NCBI RefSeq assembly: GCF_000023265.1
Contig: NC_013124.1
Span: forward strand, 1,492,001 to 1,556,000
From: Acidimicrobium ferrooxidans DSM 10331
GTDB taxonomy: Bacteria > Actinomycetota > Acidimicrobiia > Acidimicrobiales > Acidimicrobiaceae
Direction of reading: 5' to 3'
DNA: 64,000 nucleotides
Position 1 is the stretch's first letter, and each line of letters opens with the position of its first letter. The notes below the pieces were generated by a model. It was given only the letters and a program-made list of their open reading frames with translations. It was not told where the DNA came from and ran no database searches. Position numbers and translations under genes: made by a program. Below, one piece after another: positions 8,713 to 18,379 of the stretch.

Positions 8713-10095
8713 GTGGACACGCATCAACCGCCAAGTCCGTATGAACCGGTCGACGAGGCTCGACTGAACCGCTTCCACTGGCGGTCGCTCTTCACCACTG
8801 GGATGGGCGTGCTCACCGACGGCTACGACCTGTCCTCGGTCGGGATCGTCTTGCCACTTGCGCTGGCAAGCTTCCATCAGCACTCACTGACCGGTGTCGA
8901 GAGCTCGCTGCTCGCCGGGTCAGCACTCGTCGGATCTGCCGTTGGCGCGCTCGCCTTCGGCTTCGCCGCGAACCGGGGCCGCAAGCGCTTCTATGGTCTC
9001 GACGTCACGATCATGGCCCTCGCAGCGCTCGCTCAGGCCTTCGCACCCTCGATCACCTGGCTCATCGCGATCCGGTTCATCCTCGGCATCGGCGTCGGAG
9101 CCGACTACGTCCTCAGTCCGATGATCCTCGGTGAGCACGCCAATCGCCGAGATCGCGGCAAGATCATGGCGCTGGGCTTCGGCCTTACCTGGACCGTCGG
9201 CGCGGTGATCGCAAGCATGCTCTACCTCATCCTCGAGGGAGCGGGCGTCGCGCCTGATCTCGTCTGGCGGATCGTGCTCGCGGCCGGCGCACTACCGGCG
9301 GCATCCGTGATCTACCTGCGACGACGCCTTCCCGAAACGCCGCGCTTTCTCCTGGCCATCCGCCGCGACCCCACCGCCTATGCAGCCGTCGCACGCGAAG
9401 CCAGCGGCGATCGCGTCGCACCGCCCACGCGCCTCGGCCTGAACGAGGACCTCAAGTCATTCTTCGCACGTCGTTGGCCCGCCGTCCTCGCAGCCTGCTC
9501 ACTCTGGTTCTTGTTCGACATCGTCGCCTACAGCGGCATCCTCTTCGGGCCCTCGTTGATCGCGAAGGGGATCGGCCTGACGCCCGGAACGTTCAACTTG
9601 GCCATGGAGCTCGTCGCGACGATCCCCGGCGCCATCGTCGGGCTCAGCCTCGTCGATCGGGTCGGTCGTCGCTGGATGCAGGCGCTCGGCTTCGCCGGCA
9701 TGGCAGCCTTCCTCGTCATGTTCGCCGCAGCGCACGCTGCGATCGCCGCAGCACCGCTTGTCGGCGCATTGGTGTACGGAGGCGTCAACTTCTCCCAGCA
9801 AGCAGGTCCAGGATCGATCTCGGCTTCGGGGCTTCTCGGCGTCGAACTCTCCTCGACACGAGCACGCGGACTCGTCCAAGCGCTCACCGTCGCCTCGGGT
9901 CGTCTCGGTGCCTCGCTGACGTCATTCGTCTTTCCAGCACTCTTCGCGACCTGGGGAGAAGATGCCGCACTCGTGTTCCTCGCGGGGGTCGCGATCCTAG
10001 CGCTCGCCATCACGCTGCTCGCGGTCCCCGAGACAGCGCGACGCACCCTCGAGGAGAACGCAGGCGAACTCCTTCCCGCCGGCGCAGCGGACTGA
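8713..10095 (+). CDS. MFS transporter, sugar/phosphate-porter-like
   Basis: 460 residues from GTG 8713, preceded by GGGAGG; the frame is open further upstream without a better start. About 12 membrane segments. MGVLTDGYDLSSVGIV in segment 1 and the RGRKRFYGLD loop resemble the phosphate:H+ symporter and related MFS families, with RRLPETPRFL after segment 6 and PETARRTLEE at the end as in sugar porters. Substrate cannot be told from sequence. A strong hairpin follows the stop. Confidence 0.85.
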   Translation: MDTHQPPSPYEPVDEARLNRFHWRSLFTTGMGVLTDGYDLSSVGIVLPLALASFHQHSLTGVESSLLAGSALVGSAVGALAFGFAANRGRKRFYGLDVTIMALAALAQAFAPSITWLIAIRFILGIGVGADYVLSPMILGEHANRRDRGKIMALGFGLTWTVGAVIASMLYLILEGAGVAPDLVWRIVLAAGALPAASVIYLRRRLPETPRFLLAIRRDPTAYAAVAREASGDRVAPPTRLGLNEDLKSFFARRWPAVLAACSLWFLFDIVAYSGILFGPSLIAKGIGLTPGTFNLAMELVATIPGAIVGLSLVDRVGRRWMQALGFAGMAAFLVMFAAAHAAIAAAPLVGALVYGGVNFSQQAGPGSISASGLLGVELSSTRARGLVQALTVASGRLGASLTSFVFPALFATWGEDAALVFLAGVAILALAITLLAVPETARRTLEENAGELLPAGAAD

Positions 10096-10127
10096 TCAGA
10101 CCCGCCGAGGCACGCACCGACACGCTC

Positions 10128-10158
10128 AGCTACCGCTCGGCCCGCCCGAGCGGTAGCT
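10128..10158 (+). terminator. Hairpin terminator after MFS gene
   Basis: Perfect 13-bp stem (AGCTACCGCTCGG and its complement) with a CCCGC loop, 32 bases after the transporter stop. There is no U-tract, as is common in high-GC hosts. The gene on the other side is convergent, so it may stop transcription both ways. Confidence 0.6.
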
Positions 10159-10520
10159 CGTGTCGCGGGGCCTCGATCGGGACAGCCCGCGAAGCGCGCT
10201 CGACCGCGCCCCACGCGCGTGCACAGCGTCACGATCGTCACCCACGTGTGCTCGTGTGTCGTAAGGCTTCGGCTTGCGCCACGCCGCGGCCCCTCCCCGA
10301 CCACTCCCACCTCTTCGAGCAGGCAGAACCGGGTTGGACCCGCCCGCTACCGCGACAGGCGTCCCACGTCAGGGCTCAAGCGCCAACGGGCCACCCGATC
10401 CGACCGAGCGTGGAGCGAAGGACCCGTCGTGGCGATCGAAGCGCGGTTCCACCGGGTGTCGTCGCACCGGTGACGGCGACCGCCCACCACGATCACTCGG
10501 CGGCTCCGGGCAAGTCGAGC
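10159..10520. other. Intergenic stretch without a supported gene
   Basis: Between the terminator hairpin and the convergent DJ-1/PfpI gene. Open frames exist but are arginine/serine/proline-rich shadows without start signals. I see nothing functional here. Confidence 0.5.
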
Positions 10521-11120
10521 TCACGAAGCCGCAAACGGGTCCCTGGTCGGGTCCCTGTTCGGCTCCAACTCCAACGTCCGAGCCAGCTCCATCGCGGTCT
10601 CATCCCCGCAGAGCGACGCAACGAGCGCAACCGTCATGTCGAGACCAGCCGCAATGCCAGATGACGTCCAGCGATCACGATCCTCCACCCATCGAGCCTG
10701 GGCCTCCCAGCGGACCTGCGGCGCTTGCTCCATCACCCACGCCAACGCTCGCTTGTTCGAGGTAGCCCGGTAACCATCGAGCAAACCCGCCGCACCGAGG
10801 AGTGCAGAGCCCGTGCAGACCGAGCTGACCAACGTTGCCGCCGACGCCCACGTACGCAGCCATGCGAGGAAGTCATGATCGTCGACCAGCTCGCGAGTTC
10901 CTCTCCCGCCCGGCACGAGCACGATATCGGCGACTGGAGCATCAGCGTAGGTGGTATCGACACAGAGTCGTGGTCCTTGCGTGCTCCGTACCGGTGCGGT
11001 CGTCGGACCGACGACCGCGATCGCGAACTGGTCCGCGAGCGCGCCGAGGAGCTCCATCGGTCCACACGCATCGAGGAGCTCGAAACCATCGAACACCACC
11101 ACGGCCACCTGCTGCGACAT
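10521..11120 (-). CDS. DJ-1/PfpI family protein (class I glutamine amidotransferase-like)
   Basis: 199 residues. Start ATG 11120 is preceded by GAGGGGG. It begins QVAVVVFDGFELLDACGP, a typical DJ-1/PfpI start, and has the nucleophile elbow VCTGSALLGAAGLLDG with the active cysteine, followed by the ATSNKRA strand region. Members include isonitrile hydratases, glyoxalase III and the sensor domain of AraC-type regulators; no DNA-binding domain is present. The gene ends with a repeated RDPTRDP. Reaction unknown. Confidence 0.85.
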   Translation of the reverse strand: MSQQVAVVVFDGFELLDACGPMELLGALADQFAIAVVGPTTAPVRSTQGPRLCVDTTYADAPVADIVLVPGGRGTRELVDDHDFLAWLRTWASAATLVSSVCTGSALLGAAGLLDGYRATSNKRALAWVMEQAPQVRWEAQARWVEDRDRWTSSGIAAGLDMTVALVASLCGDETAMELARTLELEPNRDPTRDPFAAS

Positions 11121-12234
11121 GGGATCCCCCTCGACTCGACACACTGACGTTAGGCCACGGCCGCCTCCTCGCGGACCGAAGAGAGCTCGTCGCCGACGCA
11201 AGCCTGGCACCCGAGGGCCGACGACAGGCAGATCGTGTCGGTTCACTCGACCCAGCGTGCGATGGCGTGGCCGCCTCGGCGAGGTCCATGACGCGGTGGC
11301 GGGCGACGAGCTCGCACGATGAGCTCGCGAGGAAGGTCCCGGCGACGGCGTTGTCGCAACAGGCCACGACCGTGCCCACCCATGCCAACACCCCGTCTGC
11401 CACCAGAGCGTCCACACGTTCGCGACGAGCCGTGCAACCTTAGTCCCGAGGAAGATCGCACCCGTGAGGCCACCGCGAGTCCGCCGCGCAGCTCCGATCA
11501 CCTCGATCGCCAGCTCACATCGAGCATGCGCTGCTCGAGCAACCAGCCCTTCGTCCGCCTCGAGTCGGCTCAGGTGCGATTGCGAGGCGGCTCGATCCCT
11601 CGCCGCGTCGGACGTCGGTGAGGCCGGTCGATTCCGAGTCGGCGCAGATCACGCTGACGGGCATCACGTGCTCGCTATCCTCGCCCCTTGGGCGATCGCT
11701 GGCCGTCGCAGGCCTGGCGTCAGATGTCGATGGATCGTGCTGGGCATCGTCGCGGAGAGCCGATCGGCCCCGTCGTGCAAGGCCCAGCGCCCAGAGCCCA
11801 CTGTCGCGCTCTCACGCCGAGTCGGGCATCGCTCGCTTCGCACGCTCCCGCTCCGTGTCGAGCTGCTTGCGCTGGCGGCAGAGGCAGATCTCCTCCTCGC
11901 GGTCGGCGGGCTCGAGCCCACCGTCCGGCCGTGCGTGATGTGCTCTGCGGACCCAGCTCCAAGAGTCTGCCCTCGCGCCGAGCCCACCGGAGGCATCGGC
12001 ACTGCGCGGGGTTGGTCGAGGACCAGTGCCGCGACAAGCGCGACGGAACTGGTAGGAGCAGCGGCCCGCCGACGTCGAGCGGAACCGCTGCCCAGGAGTG
12101 GTTCGTCGTCTGTGACTCCTTCGTTCCGGGCCCAGTACGTATCAACCCGGCAGAGGAACGGCGGCGAGGCGAGTGCTCTGTGACTCGAGGCTCGCGACCG
12201 CGCTGCCTCGTGCATCAGGCACACTCCCCGTCGC
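11121..12234 (-). other. Region with no intact gene; possible decayed coding sequence
   Basis: Over 1.1 kb between the DJ-1/PfpI and DHA2 pump genes has no convincing complete gene. On the minus strand I can read protein-like stretches in shifting frames: ADREEEICLCRQRKQLDTER (about 11,850-11,910), MPVSVICADSESTGLTDV (about 11,615-11,670), LEADEGLVARAAHARCELAI and FLGTKVARLVANV (11,425-11,580), then ALVADGVLAWVGTVV in another frame (11,360-11,415). This may be a gene broken by several frameshifts, or chance open frames in GC-rich DNA. I do not recognise the family. Confidence 0.25.
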
Positions 12235-13797
12235 TCACGCCAGTGGCGCCGAGGCCCGGTGACCACTGCCCACGCGGACGGCCCCGAGCGCGAGCCCCAC
12301 GATCGCGCCGACGATCGCCACGCCGATCGCGACGATCATGGCCACATGCAGACCGCTCATGAACGCAGCGTGCGACCCGTTGGTGACGGCGGTCTGAACA
12401 AGGGCCGGTACTTGTGGAATCCGCGGTGCGAGTCCTTCCGCAATCAAGGGGCGCGCTGGTCCGAGTCGCGTTGCGACGACGCCAGGCACACCCGCTGCCT
12501 CGAGCTTGGAGATCAGTACACTGCCCACCCGATTCGAGAGCACCGAACCGAGCACCGCCGTTCCAAGGAGCCCACCGATCTGCACGGCGGTCGACTGCAC
12601 ACCTCCGGCCACGCCCGCTTCGGCCTCAGGCACGTTCGCGACGATGGTATCCGAGGTCGTCGGCATGACGAGGCCAATACCCAATCCGACGATGACGAAC
12701 GGAAGTGCAAGGTGGACGAGATAGGAGGAGCTGACCCCGAGCGTCGTGAGCAGTGCGAGCCCAACGGCGATGGCAGCCATACCGATCCCGACCGGCACGC
12801 GCGGCCCGAACCGACCGTTCAGCGCAGCACCGAGCGGCGCCCCGACCACAAAGGAAGCGGTCAAGGGCAAAACTCGCACGCCGGCCGCTACGGGGCTGTA
12901 GCCGTGTACCTCTTGGAGATAGAGGGCGACGAAGAACACCACCCCGAAGAAGGCGAAGAACGACAAGATGACCACCACAGCGGACAGCGAGACCTGTCGG
13001 CGTCCGAACATGCCAAGTGGCACCAATGGGAAGCGAGCTCGCCCTTCAACGAACACGAAGATCACCGCGCCAACGATTGCCAACCCGAAGAAGATCCAGG
13101 TGCGACCCGCGAGCCATCCCCAGCTCTGGGCCTTGATCAGCCCGAAGACGAGGGAGAACAACGTACCGGCAAGCACGATGGTCCCCGGAGCGTCGAGTCG
13201 GTCGGGTTCTTGTTCACGTGATTCGGCGAGGACGAACAGGCCGAGGAGGATGCCAATGGCTCCGACGGGCACATTGAGGTAGAACACCGACTGCCACGAG
13301 ACGTTCTGCACCAACAGCCCAGCCACGATCGGTCCGCCAGCGATCGCCAAGCCACTGGAAGCGCCCCAGATACCGATGGCCGTGTTCAGCCGCTCGACCG
13401 GGAAACTCGCACGCAAGATCGCAAGCGTGCTCGGCATGATCAGCGCACCGAAACCGCCTTGGATGGCGCGGAAGGCGATGACCCACCCAATGGACCCCGC
13501 GAGCCCCACACCTGCTGACGCGGCGGCGAAGCCCAGCATGCCCACCAAGAAGGTGGCCCGTCGACCGATCCGATCGGCGAGCTTGCCAGCCGGGATCAGC
13601 AGCACCGCAGTGGTGAGCAGGTACGCGTTCGTAACCCACTGCAGATCAGCGAGGTTGGCGTGCAGGTCTCTCGCGATGAAGGGATTCGCGATCGCCACGA
13701 CGGTCGCGTCGAGACCGACCATGATCACCCCGAAGGCCACGCTGGCCAGGGCCCACCAGGGGTTCGCGCGAATCGTGCGCTTCTCTTGTGTCTCCAT
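12235..13797 (-). CDS. DHA2-family MFS drug efflux transporter (EmrB/QacA-like)
   Basis: 520 residues, about 14 membrane segments. LDATVVAIANPFIARDL in segment 1, the LADRIGRRATFLVG loop A and GGPIVAGLL (motif C of antiporters) are typical of proton-driven multidrug exporters. It is divergent from a TetR regulator, with inverted repeats in between, the classic arrangement for a repressed pump induced by its substrates. Substrate unknown. Confidence 0.9.
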   Translation of the reverse strand: METQEKRTIRANPWWALASVAFGVIMVGLDATVVAIANPFIARDLHANLADLQWVTNAYLLTTAVLLIPAGKLADRIGRRATFLVGMLGFAAASAGVGLAGSIGWVIAFRAIQGGFGALIMPSTLAILRASFPVERLNTAIGIWGASSGLAIAGGPIVAGLLVQNVSWQSVFYLNVPVGAIGILLGLFVLAESREQEPDRLDAPGTIVLAGTLFSLVFGLIKAQSWGWLAGRTWIFFGLAIVGAVIFVFVEGRARFPLVPLGMFGRRQVSLSAVVVILSFFAFFGVVFFVALYLQEVHGYSPVAAGVRVLPLTASFVVGAPLGAALNGRFGPRVPVGIGMAAIAVGLALLTTLGVSSSYLVHLALPFVIVGLGIGLVMPTTSDTIVANVPEAEAGVAGGVQSTAVQIGGLLGTAVLGSVLSNRVGSVLISKLEAAGVPGVVATRLGPARPLIAEGLAPRIPQVPALVQTAVTNGSHAAFMSGLHVAMIVAIGVAIVGAIVGLALGAVRVGSGHRASAPLA

Positions 13798-13834
13798 GAG
13801 CTTGCCTCCTCACCGGCCGTCGACCTGCGCCATT

Positions 13835-13878
13835 CTGGCAGCCGCTGCCAGTCTAGCAATTCTGACAGTCACTGACAC
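13835..13878. promoter_or_regulatory. Paired operator-like inverted repeats between pump and TetR genes
   Basis: CTGGCAGCCGCTGCCAG (13835-13851) is a perfect 7-3-7 palindrome. CTGACAGTCACTGACAC (13862-13878) has the same layout 27 bases away, with TTCTG at the left of each. Their position between divergent genes fits binding by the adjacent TetR protein and control of both promoters. Confidence 0.6.
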
Positions 13879-13940
13879 TTCCAACCCGATGCTCCCGCGA
13901 TGCATTCCGCCGCGCGTACACTGATGATTCCGGAGGAGCC

Positions 13941-14558
13941 ATGACCCGCGAGCAGACGAAGGCGCGCACGGAGGCAGAGCTTGCTCGGGCAGCCGCCGAA
14001 CTCTTCGCACGCCAGGGCGTTGCCCAGACAACCGTGGAGCAGATCGCCGAGCGAGCAGGCGTGTCGGAGCGAACGTTCTTTCGCTACTTCCCGACCAAGG
14101 AAGATGCAGTCCTCTCGTACATCTGGTTGAAGGCAGACGACCTGCGCAGTGCCTTCCTCGCTCGACCTGCGTCCGAGTCACTCGCCGAAGCGTTCCTGGC
14201 GTCCGTTCGAGCCACCAAGACGGACGACGAGGCCCAAGCGACCCTCGACCGCGAGCTCCTTCGCCTCCTTCGCAACACCCCGACCCTACGGGCGCGCTGG
14301 CTCGTCGCCGGATGGGAAACCGCGGCAGCCTTCACGCCGCTCGTCGCCGAGCGACTCGCCTGCGAGCCCGACGCGCTCATAGCTCGGCTCGCGACGAATG
14401 CGCTACTCGTTGCCATCCAGACAGCGCTGGACGTGGTCGGAGAGCATGGCGCAGATTTTCTCGAGGTGCTCACGGACGCCATCGGCCGGCTCGCCGATGG
14501 AGCGGGACTCGCTACGAGACCGCTCGAGCGCCCATCAGACTCGCAACGATCTGGCTGA
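13941..14558 (+). CDS. TetR/AcrR family transcriptional regulator
   Basis: 205 residues with an N-terminal TetR helix-turn-helix: ELFARQGVAQTTVEQIAERA then GVSERTFFRYFPTKEDAV. The C-terminal ligand domain is unspecific. It probably represses the divergent DHA2 pump through the paired repeats in the intergenic region. GGAGGAGCC lies just before the ATG. Its 3' end overlaps the convergent ArsR gene by 47 bp. Confidence 0.9.
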   Translation: MTREQTKARTEAELARAAAELFARQGVAQTTVEQIAERAGVSERTFFRYFPTKEDAVLSYIWLKADDLRSAFLARPASESLAEAFLASVRATKTDDEAQATLDRELLRLLRNTPTLRARWLVAGWETAAAFTPLVAERLACEPDALIARLATNALLVAIQTALDVVGEHGADFLEVLTDAIGRLADGAGLATRPLERPSDSQRSG

Positions 14559-14889
14559 AGTGGCGAGCTGCGATCGCCGCACCGCTCTCGACGAGGAACG
14601 CCACCTCGGGATCGCGCAGGCGGTAGCGCCGCTGACGACCATCGCGCTCCGTCGAGAGCAACCCGGCGTCGACCAGACACGACAGGTGCACCGACGTTCG
14701 CCCCTGCGACAGTCCAGTGATCTGTCGACACTCCAGCGAGGTCAACTCGCCCCGTTCCAACAGGGTTCGCACCAGCCGCACCCGCGTCGGATCTGCGAGC
14801 GCCGCAAACAAACGTGCCAGCACGGCGTCGACGTCGGCATCCGGACGCTCGTCCAGTGCGACGCCACCTGTGAGCGCTATCTCCCTCAT
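14512..14889 (-). CDS. ArsR family winged-helix regulator
   Basis: 125 residues. FAALADPTRVRLVRTLLERG, CRQITGLSQGRTSVHLSCLV and RRYRLRDPE form the ArsR winged helix. No clear metal-binding cysteine pair is visible (the single CRQ cysteine lacks the usual CxC partner), so it may respond to a non-metal signal. Its start overlaps the stop of the PatB-like gene (ATGA), suggesting co-transcription and control of that operon. Confidence 0.85.
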   Translation of the reverse strand: MREIALTGGVALDERPDADVDAVLARLFAALADPTRVRLVRTLLERGELTSLECRQITGLSQGRTSVHLSCLVDAGLLSTERDGRQRRYRLRDPEVAFLVESGAAIAARHFSQIVASLMGARAVS

Positions 14890-16095
14890 GACACACCCAT
14901 CCCCACCAGTCGATCGAGCATCTCTGCGAGGACCTCCGGCTCCGTCGCCACGTTCACACGCATCCAGTCCGAACGTCCCTGGAGATCGAAGGTCTCACCC
15001 GCTGAGACGACGACGCCAGCGCGACGGGCCCACGCAGCCGCACTCTCTGCCCCAAGACCGAGCACCTGCACCCAGAGCAGGTAGGTGCCGGCGGGAACGG
15101 ACGTGCGCATCCGACCGGTGCGAACGAGTGCCTCCGCAGCTGTCTCGAGGTTGTCCTGGATGCGGTCAAGGGTGGACTCCAACCACTCGCCGCCCTGCTC
15201 CCATGCGACGGCGGCAGCGAGCAGCCCCAGCGACGTCGGCGAACTGCGAAAGTGTGCATCGACCTCACCGAGCATCTGCGCAACGCGTGTCGAGCCGGCC
15301 TCCACGTGAGCCGCCTTGAGGCCTGCGATGTTGAACGTCTTCGTTGCCGCGGACAGACCGACTGACCGCTCGGTTGCGGCATGATCCAGCGAGAGCCAGG
15401 GCACGTGGCGCACGCCCGTGCGCACGATATCCTGATGGATCTCGTCGGCGATCACGACCACGTGATGTCGCTCGACGACGTCGGCGATGGCGGTGAGTTC
15501 CTCGCGTGTCGCCACCCGTCCCGTCGGATTGTGCGGGTTGCAGAGGATCAGTGCCTTCGCCCCCGACGCGATCAAGGTCCGCTCGAGGCGCTCTGGGTCG
15601 AGTCGATAGTCATCCTCTTCGCGAAGCGGAACCGTCACGACGCGACGCCCGAGCGACACCGGCGTCGAGAGGAATGGGGGGGTACGACGGCGTCGGCACC
15701 ACCACGCCACTCCCGGGCTCCGTGAGTGTCCAGAGTGCCAAGGCGAGGCCGCCCAGGACGTCGCCGACCAGGAGCACGTCCCGTGGCTCGTAGCCGGTGC
15801 GCGCCTTGGACCAGCGTGCCAGTGCCGATCGATACCGCTCGTCGAGGGCTCCCGAGGCGTAGCCGACGTCGCCACGCGTCACCGCATCCGCCACCGTTCG
15901 CCGCACGACCTCCGGAGGGAGCAAGTCCATGTCCGCGACCCACGCCGGTAGGAGCGGCGAGGGTGCCAGCTCCCACTTCACGCTCAGGGGACGACGGGCA
16001 CGGAGCGCGTCGATGACTCGCCCTCGCGCCGCCCCGGTATCGATCGGACGACCATTCGAGCCGTCCTGAGGGAGATCGAACTGCTGGTGAGCCAC
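14886..16095 (-). pseudogene. PatB/MalY-type PLP C-S lyase (class I/II aminotransferase fold), frameshifted
   Basis: Two frames together make one ~400-residue protein. The first (from GTG 16095) carries VKWELAPSPLLPAWVADMD and VLGGLALALWTLTEPGSGVV up to PTPSYPP. The second continues FLSTPVSLGRRVV, CNPHNPTGR, VIADEIHQDIV and SAATKTFNIAGLK with the PLP lysine. The break falls on a run of seven G (C on the coding strand) at 15676-15682; six would restore the family sequence YPPFL. MalY/PatB proteins are cystathionine beta-lyases or transcription modulators. All other parts look intact, so this is either a sequencing error, a very recent mutation or slippage. Confidence 0.85.
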
Positions 16096-16165
16096 AGCAT
16101 CATGCTACGCATCGACGATCCGCCCGCGAGAGTGGCAGGTCCCCCAAAGGGATGATGCGAATGTG

Positions 16166-16873
16166 CTATCCGGATGCGCGGGACTGCAGCGCAGCTCGAA
16201 TCCGCGCATCGGCGAGCTCGCGCCATGCCGTCGAGGGTTCGACCCGCGGCACATGCGCGCGCTCGAGCAGCCAAGCGGCGAGGTATGGATTGCGTGCAAG
16301 GACCGGGCCATGCAGGTAGGTGCCGACCACGCTGCCTGCGACGACCCCGTCCACGCCCCCAACGCCGTTCCCGACACCGACGAGCACCCGACCGAGCGGG
16401 ACGGCATCACCTTCGAGCGTGGTGACGCCGCGGTGGTTCTCGAAGCCTGTCAGATAGGCCCCGACCGAGATCACGGGACTCGTCAGAACCTCGCCGACCG
16501 CACGGCGCTCGCCGCTCGCCGACCGAACCGGCAAGAGCCCGAGTCCTTCGTGCTCCGCTCCCTCCGCGGCAAACGAGCGTCCTAGGAGCTGCAGGCCTGC
16601 GCACACCGCGAGAACCGGGCGCCCCTCCTCGACGACGGCACGCAGCGTGCCATCGCGCGCAAGCAGCCGAGCGGCCAGCACCTGCGGGCCGTCCTCACCG
16701 CCGCCCAAGAGGTAGAAGGCGCCATCATGTGGCAAGGGACGATCCGATGACGCATCGACGACCTCAGCCTCGTGACCAGCTCGGCGAACAGCAGCGGCCA
16801 ACACCAACGCGTTGCCACGGTCTCCATAGGTCCCGAGCAGGTCGGGGTAGACGACGACGATGCGCACCATCAT
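16166..16873 (-). CDS. gatD: Lipid II isoglutaminyl synthase, glutamine amidotransferase subunit GatD
   Basis: About 235 residues from ATG 16873 overlapping the MurT stop. It is a class I glutamine amidotransferase of the CobQ/GatD type: LGTYGDRGNALVLAAA, LLGGGEDGPQ, VCAGLQLLGRSF with the nucleophile Cys, and GTYLHGP with the catalytic His. With MurT it amidates the D-glutamate of lipid II to D-isoglutamine in the cytoplasm. Overlap and order are those of the standard murT-gatD operon of Gram-positive bacteria. Confidence 0.93.
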   Translation of the reverse strand: MMVRIVVVYPDLLGTYGDRGNALVLAAAVRRAGHEAEVVDASSDRPLPHDGAFYLLGGGEDGPQVLAARLLARDGTLRAVVEEGRPVLAVCAGLQLLGRSFAAEGAEHEGLGLLPVRSASGERRAVGEVLTSPVISVGAYLTGFENHRGVTTLEGDAVPLGRVLVGVGNGVGGVDGVVAGSVVGTYLHGPVLARNPYLAAWLLERAHVPRVEPSTAWRELADARIRAALQSRASG

Positions 16874-18159
16874 GGCACGGCCCTCGCCGAAGCACTCGCA
16901 GCCAAGGTGGTATCGCGGAGCGCACCGAGCGCACGCAGCGACGCATTGGCCTCCCAAAACGCTGTGTAGTTGCCGACGAAGGCGATGGGCTTGGAAGCGT
17001 CGGCACGGCGAAGCGCCTCACGGAGCGAGGAGGCCTGCCAAGGCTCGTGCCCGGCCACCTCCAGACGCAAGGCGAGATCTTCGACCCGTCGCCCACACAC
17101 GATGACGCGTCGGGGCGCGATTCGCTCCCAGGGCGCATCCCAAATCCACGAGGTGTCACGACCATCGGCGATCTCGGCATTGAGTTGCGCAATCACGTCA
17201 CCGTCCCAATCTGCGAGCAGCTCGACGAGAGCATCGAACCCCGCTGGATTCTTCGCGAGCATCGTCATCACACGAGGCGTACCGGGCAGCTCGAGGACCC
17301 GCCAGTACTCGAAGCGTCCCTCGACCTCGAGCCGTCGACGGCCAAGGCCGCGCAGCACGTCGGCGACCGGCCGACGTTCGAGCGCCCCGATCGCAACCGC
17401 CGCAGCCAGCGCATTGAAACGATTGAACGTCCCAGGTGGCGCCTCGGCCAGGCTGAGCATCCCCTCGGGACCATGGGCGTTCCCGTCGTCTCCGATCCAC
17501 CAATCCGGATCCGGCGACGCGAGGCCGCACCCCTCGCACCACCATCGGCCGTCCTGGAACGACACGTGGCCACCACAGCGGGGACACGCGTGGGCGTCGT
17601 CGGTCCAGGTCGACGTCGGGCGAATCCAAATCTGACGTCGAAATCGCGACGCGCCGAGCACCACGATGGGGTCCAGTGCGTTCGCCACGACGAGCTCGAT
17701 CGAACTCGCCGCTTCGGCGATGCGCTCGGACAGCCGGCGGACCTCGAGGGCTCGATCGAGTTGGTCGCGAGTGAGGTTGAGCCAGACGAGAAGCGAGGGC
17801 CGAAGCGCCTCCGCCACGCTCGGCACGAACGCCTCGTCGACCTCGAAGACCCCGACCGTCGCCTCTCGTCGAGCTCGAGCCAGTGCCCCAGCGATGCCGA
17901 AACTCATGTTCGCACCACGGTTGGTGACCACCGCGCCCGCGGCCATGGCTACCGCAAGCGCGGTCGTCGTCGACTTCCCATTCGTGCCCGTCACGAGGAT
18001 CGAGCGGAGTTGTCGCCCCGCACGTTCGAGGATGTGCGGGTCAATCGCCAACGCCAGTCGACCACTCAACGCGCCACCAGCGCCGACTCCCAACATCCGA
18101 GACAACGCCGACGCGGCCTGCGCGGCGCCCCTCGCCGCACGCTGACGAGCACTCTCCAC
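16870..18159 (-). CDS. murT: Lipid II isoglutaminyl synthase, Mur ligase subunit MurT
   Basis: 429 residues from GTG. ILVTGTNGKSTTTALAVAMA is the Mur-ligase P-loop and TNRGANMSFG is a MurT signature. CPRCGG...CEGCG is the zinc ribbon inserted in the central domain (about residues 190-215). The C-terminal part with NPAGFDALVELL and FVGNYTAFWE is the DUF1727 domain that binds GatD. It activates the D-Glu carboxylate of lipid II with ATP for amidation. The long leader region before it contains a strong hairpin. Confidence 0.93.
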   Translation of the reverse strand: MESARQRAARGAAQAASALSRMLGVGAGGALSGRLALAIDPHILERAGRQLRSILVTGTNGKSTTTALAVAMAAGAVVTNRGANMSFGIAGALARARREATVGVFEVDEAFVPSVAEALRPSLLVWLNLTRDQLDRALEVRRLSERIAEAASSIELVVANALDPIVVLGASRFRRQIWIRPTSTWTDDAHACPRCGGHVSFQDGRWWCEGCGLASPDPDWWIGDDGNAHGPEGMLSLAEAPPGTFNRFNALAAAVAIGALERRPVADVLRGLGRRRLEVEGRFEYWRVLELPGTPRVMTMLAKNPAGFDALVELLADWDGDVIAQLNAEIADGRDTSWIWDAPWERIAPRRVIVCGRRVEDLALRLEVAGHEPWQASSLREALRRADASKPIAFVGNYTAFWEANASLRALGALRDTTLAASASARAVP

Positions 18160-18244
18160 GGGCGTGAGGCTATCGACCGGGTGGGCGCCCTTGCGCTCAT
18201 GCCCGACGCGCGGCCGACTCCTTCGGACACGCGGCAGAACGTAG

Positions 18245-18275
18245 AAGGAGCCGGCTGGGGGGTAGCCGGCTCCTT
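18245..18275. other. Perfect 12-bp hairpin between divergent murT and lysR genes
   Basis: AAGGAGCCGGCT, loop GGGGGGT, then the complement. It is not downstream of any gene: murT leaves leftwards 86 bases away and lysR leaves rightwards 133 bases away. It could be a leader structure in the murT transcript, which contains an AGGAG-type sequence, or a protein site. No U-tract. Confidence 0.5.
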
Positions 18276-18364
18276 AAGTGTGCAACGGTGTTGTGTTGGG
18301 GGGAACCATGCCGTTGCTGTATGCCAGACTACCCCACCAGTCCGCGAAAATCCAACTATGGTGA

Positions 18365-18379
18365 TGATATCGTGTATCA
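18365..18379. promoter_or_regulatory. LysR-type box upstream of the LysR gene
   Basis: TGATATCGTGTATCA is a perfect 5-5-5 inverted repeat with the T-N11-A form of LysR-family sites. It starts 43 bases before the ATG, inside an AT-rich patch unlike its surroundings. This fits autoregulation. Confidence 0.55.

Noticed and set aside
10159-10520. Short basic open frames as small genes
   Set aside because: No start signals, no hydrophobic or patterned sequence.
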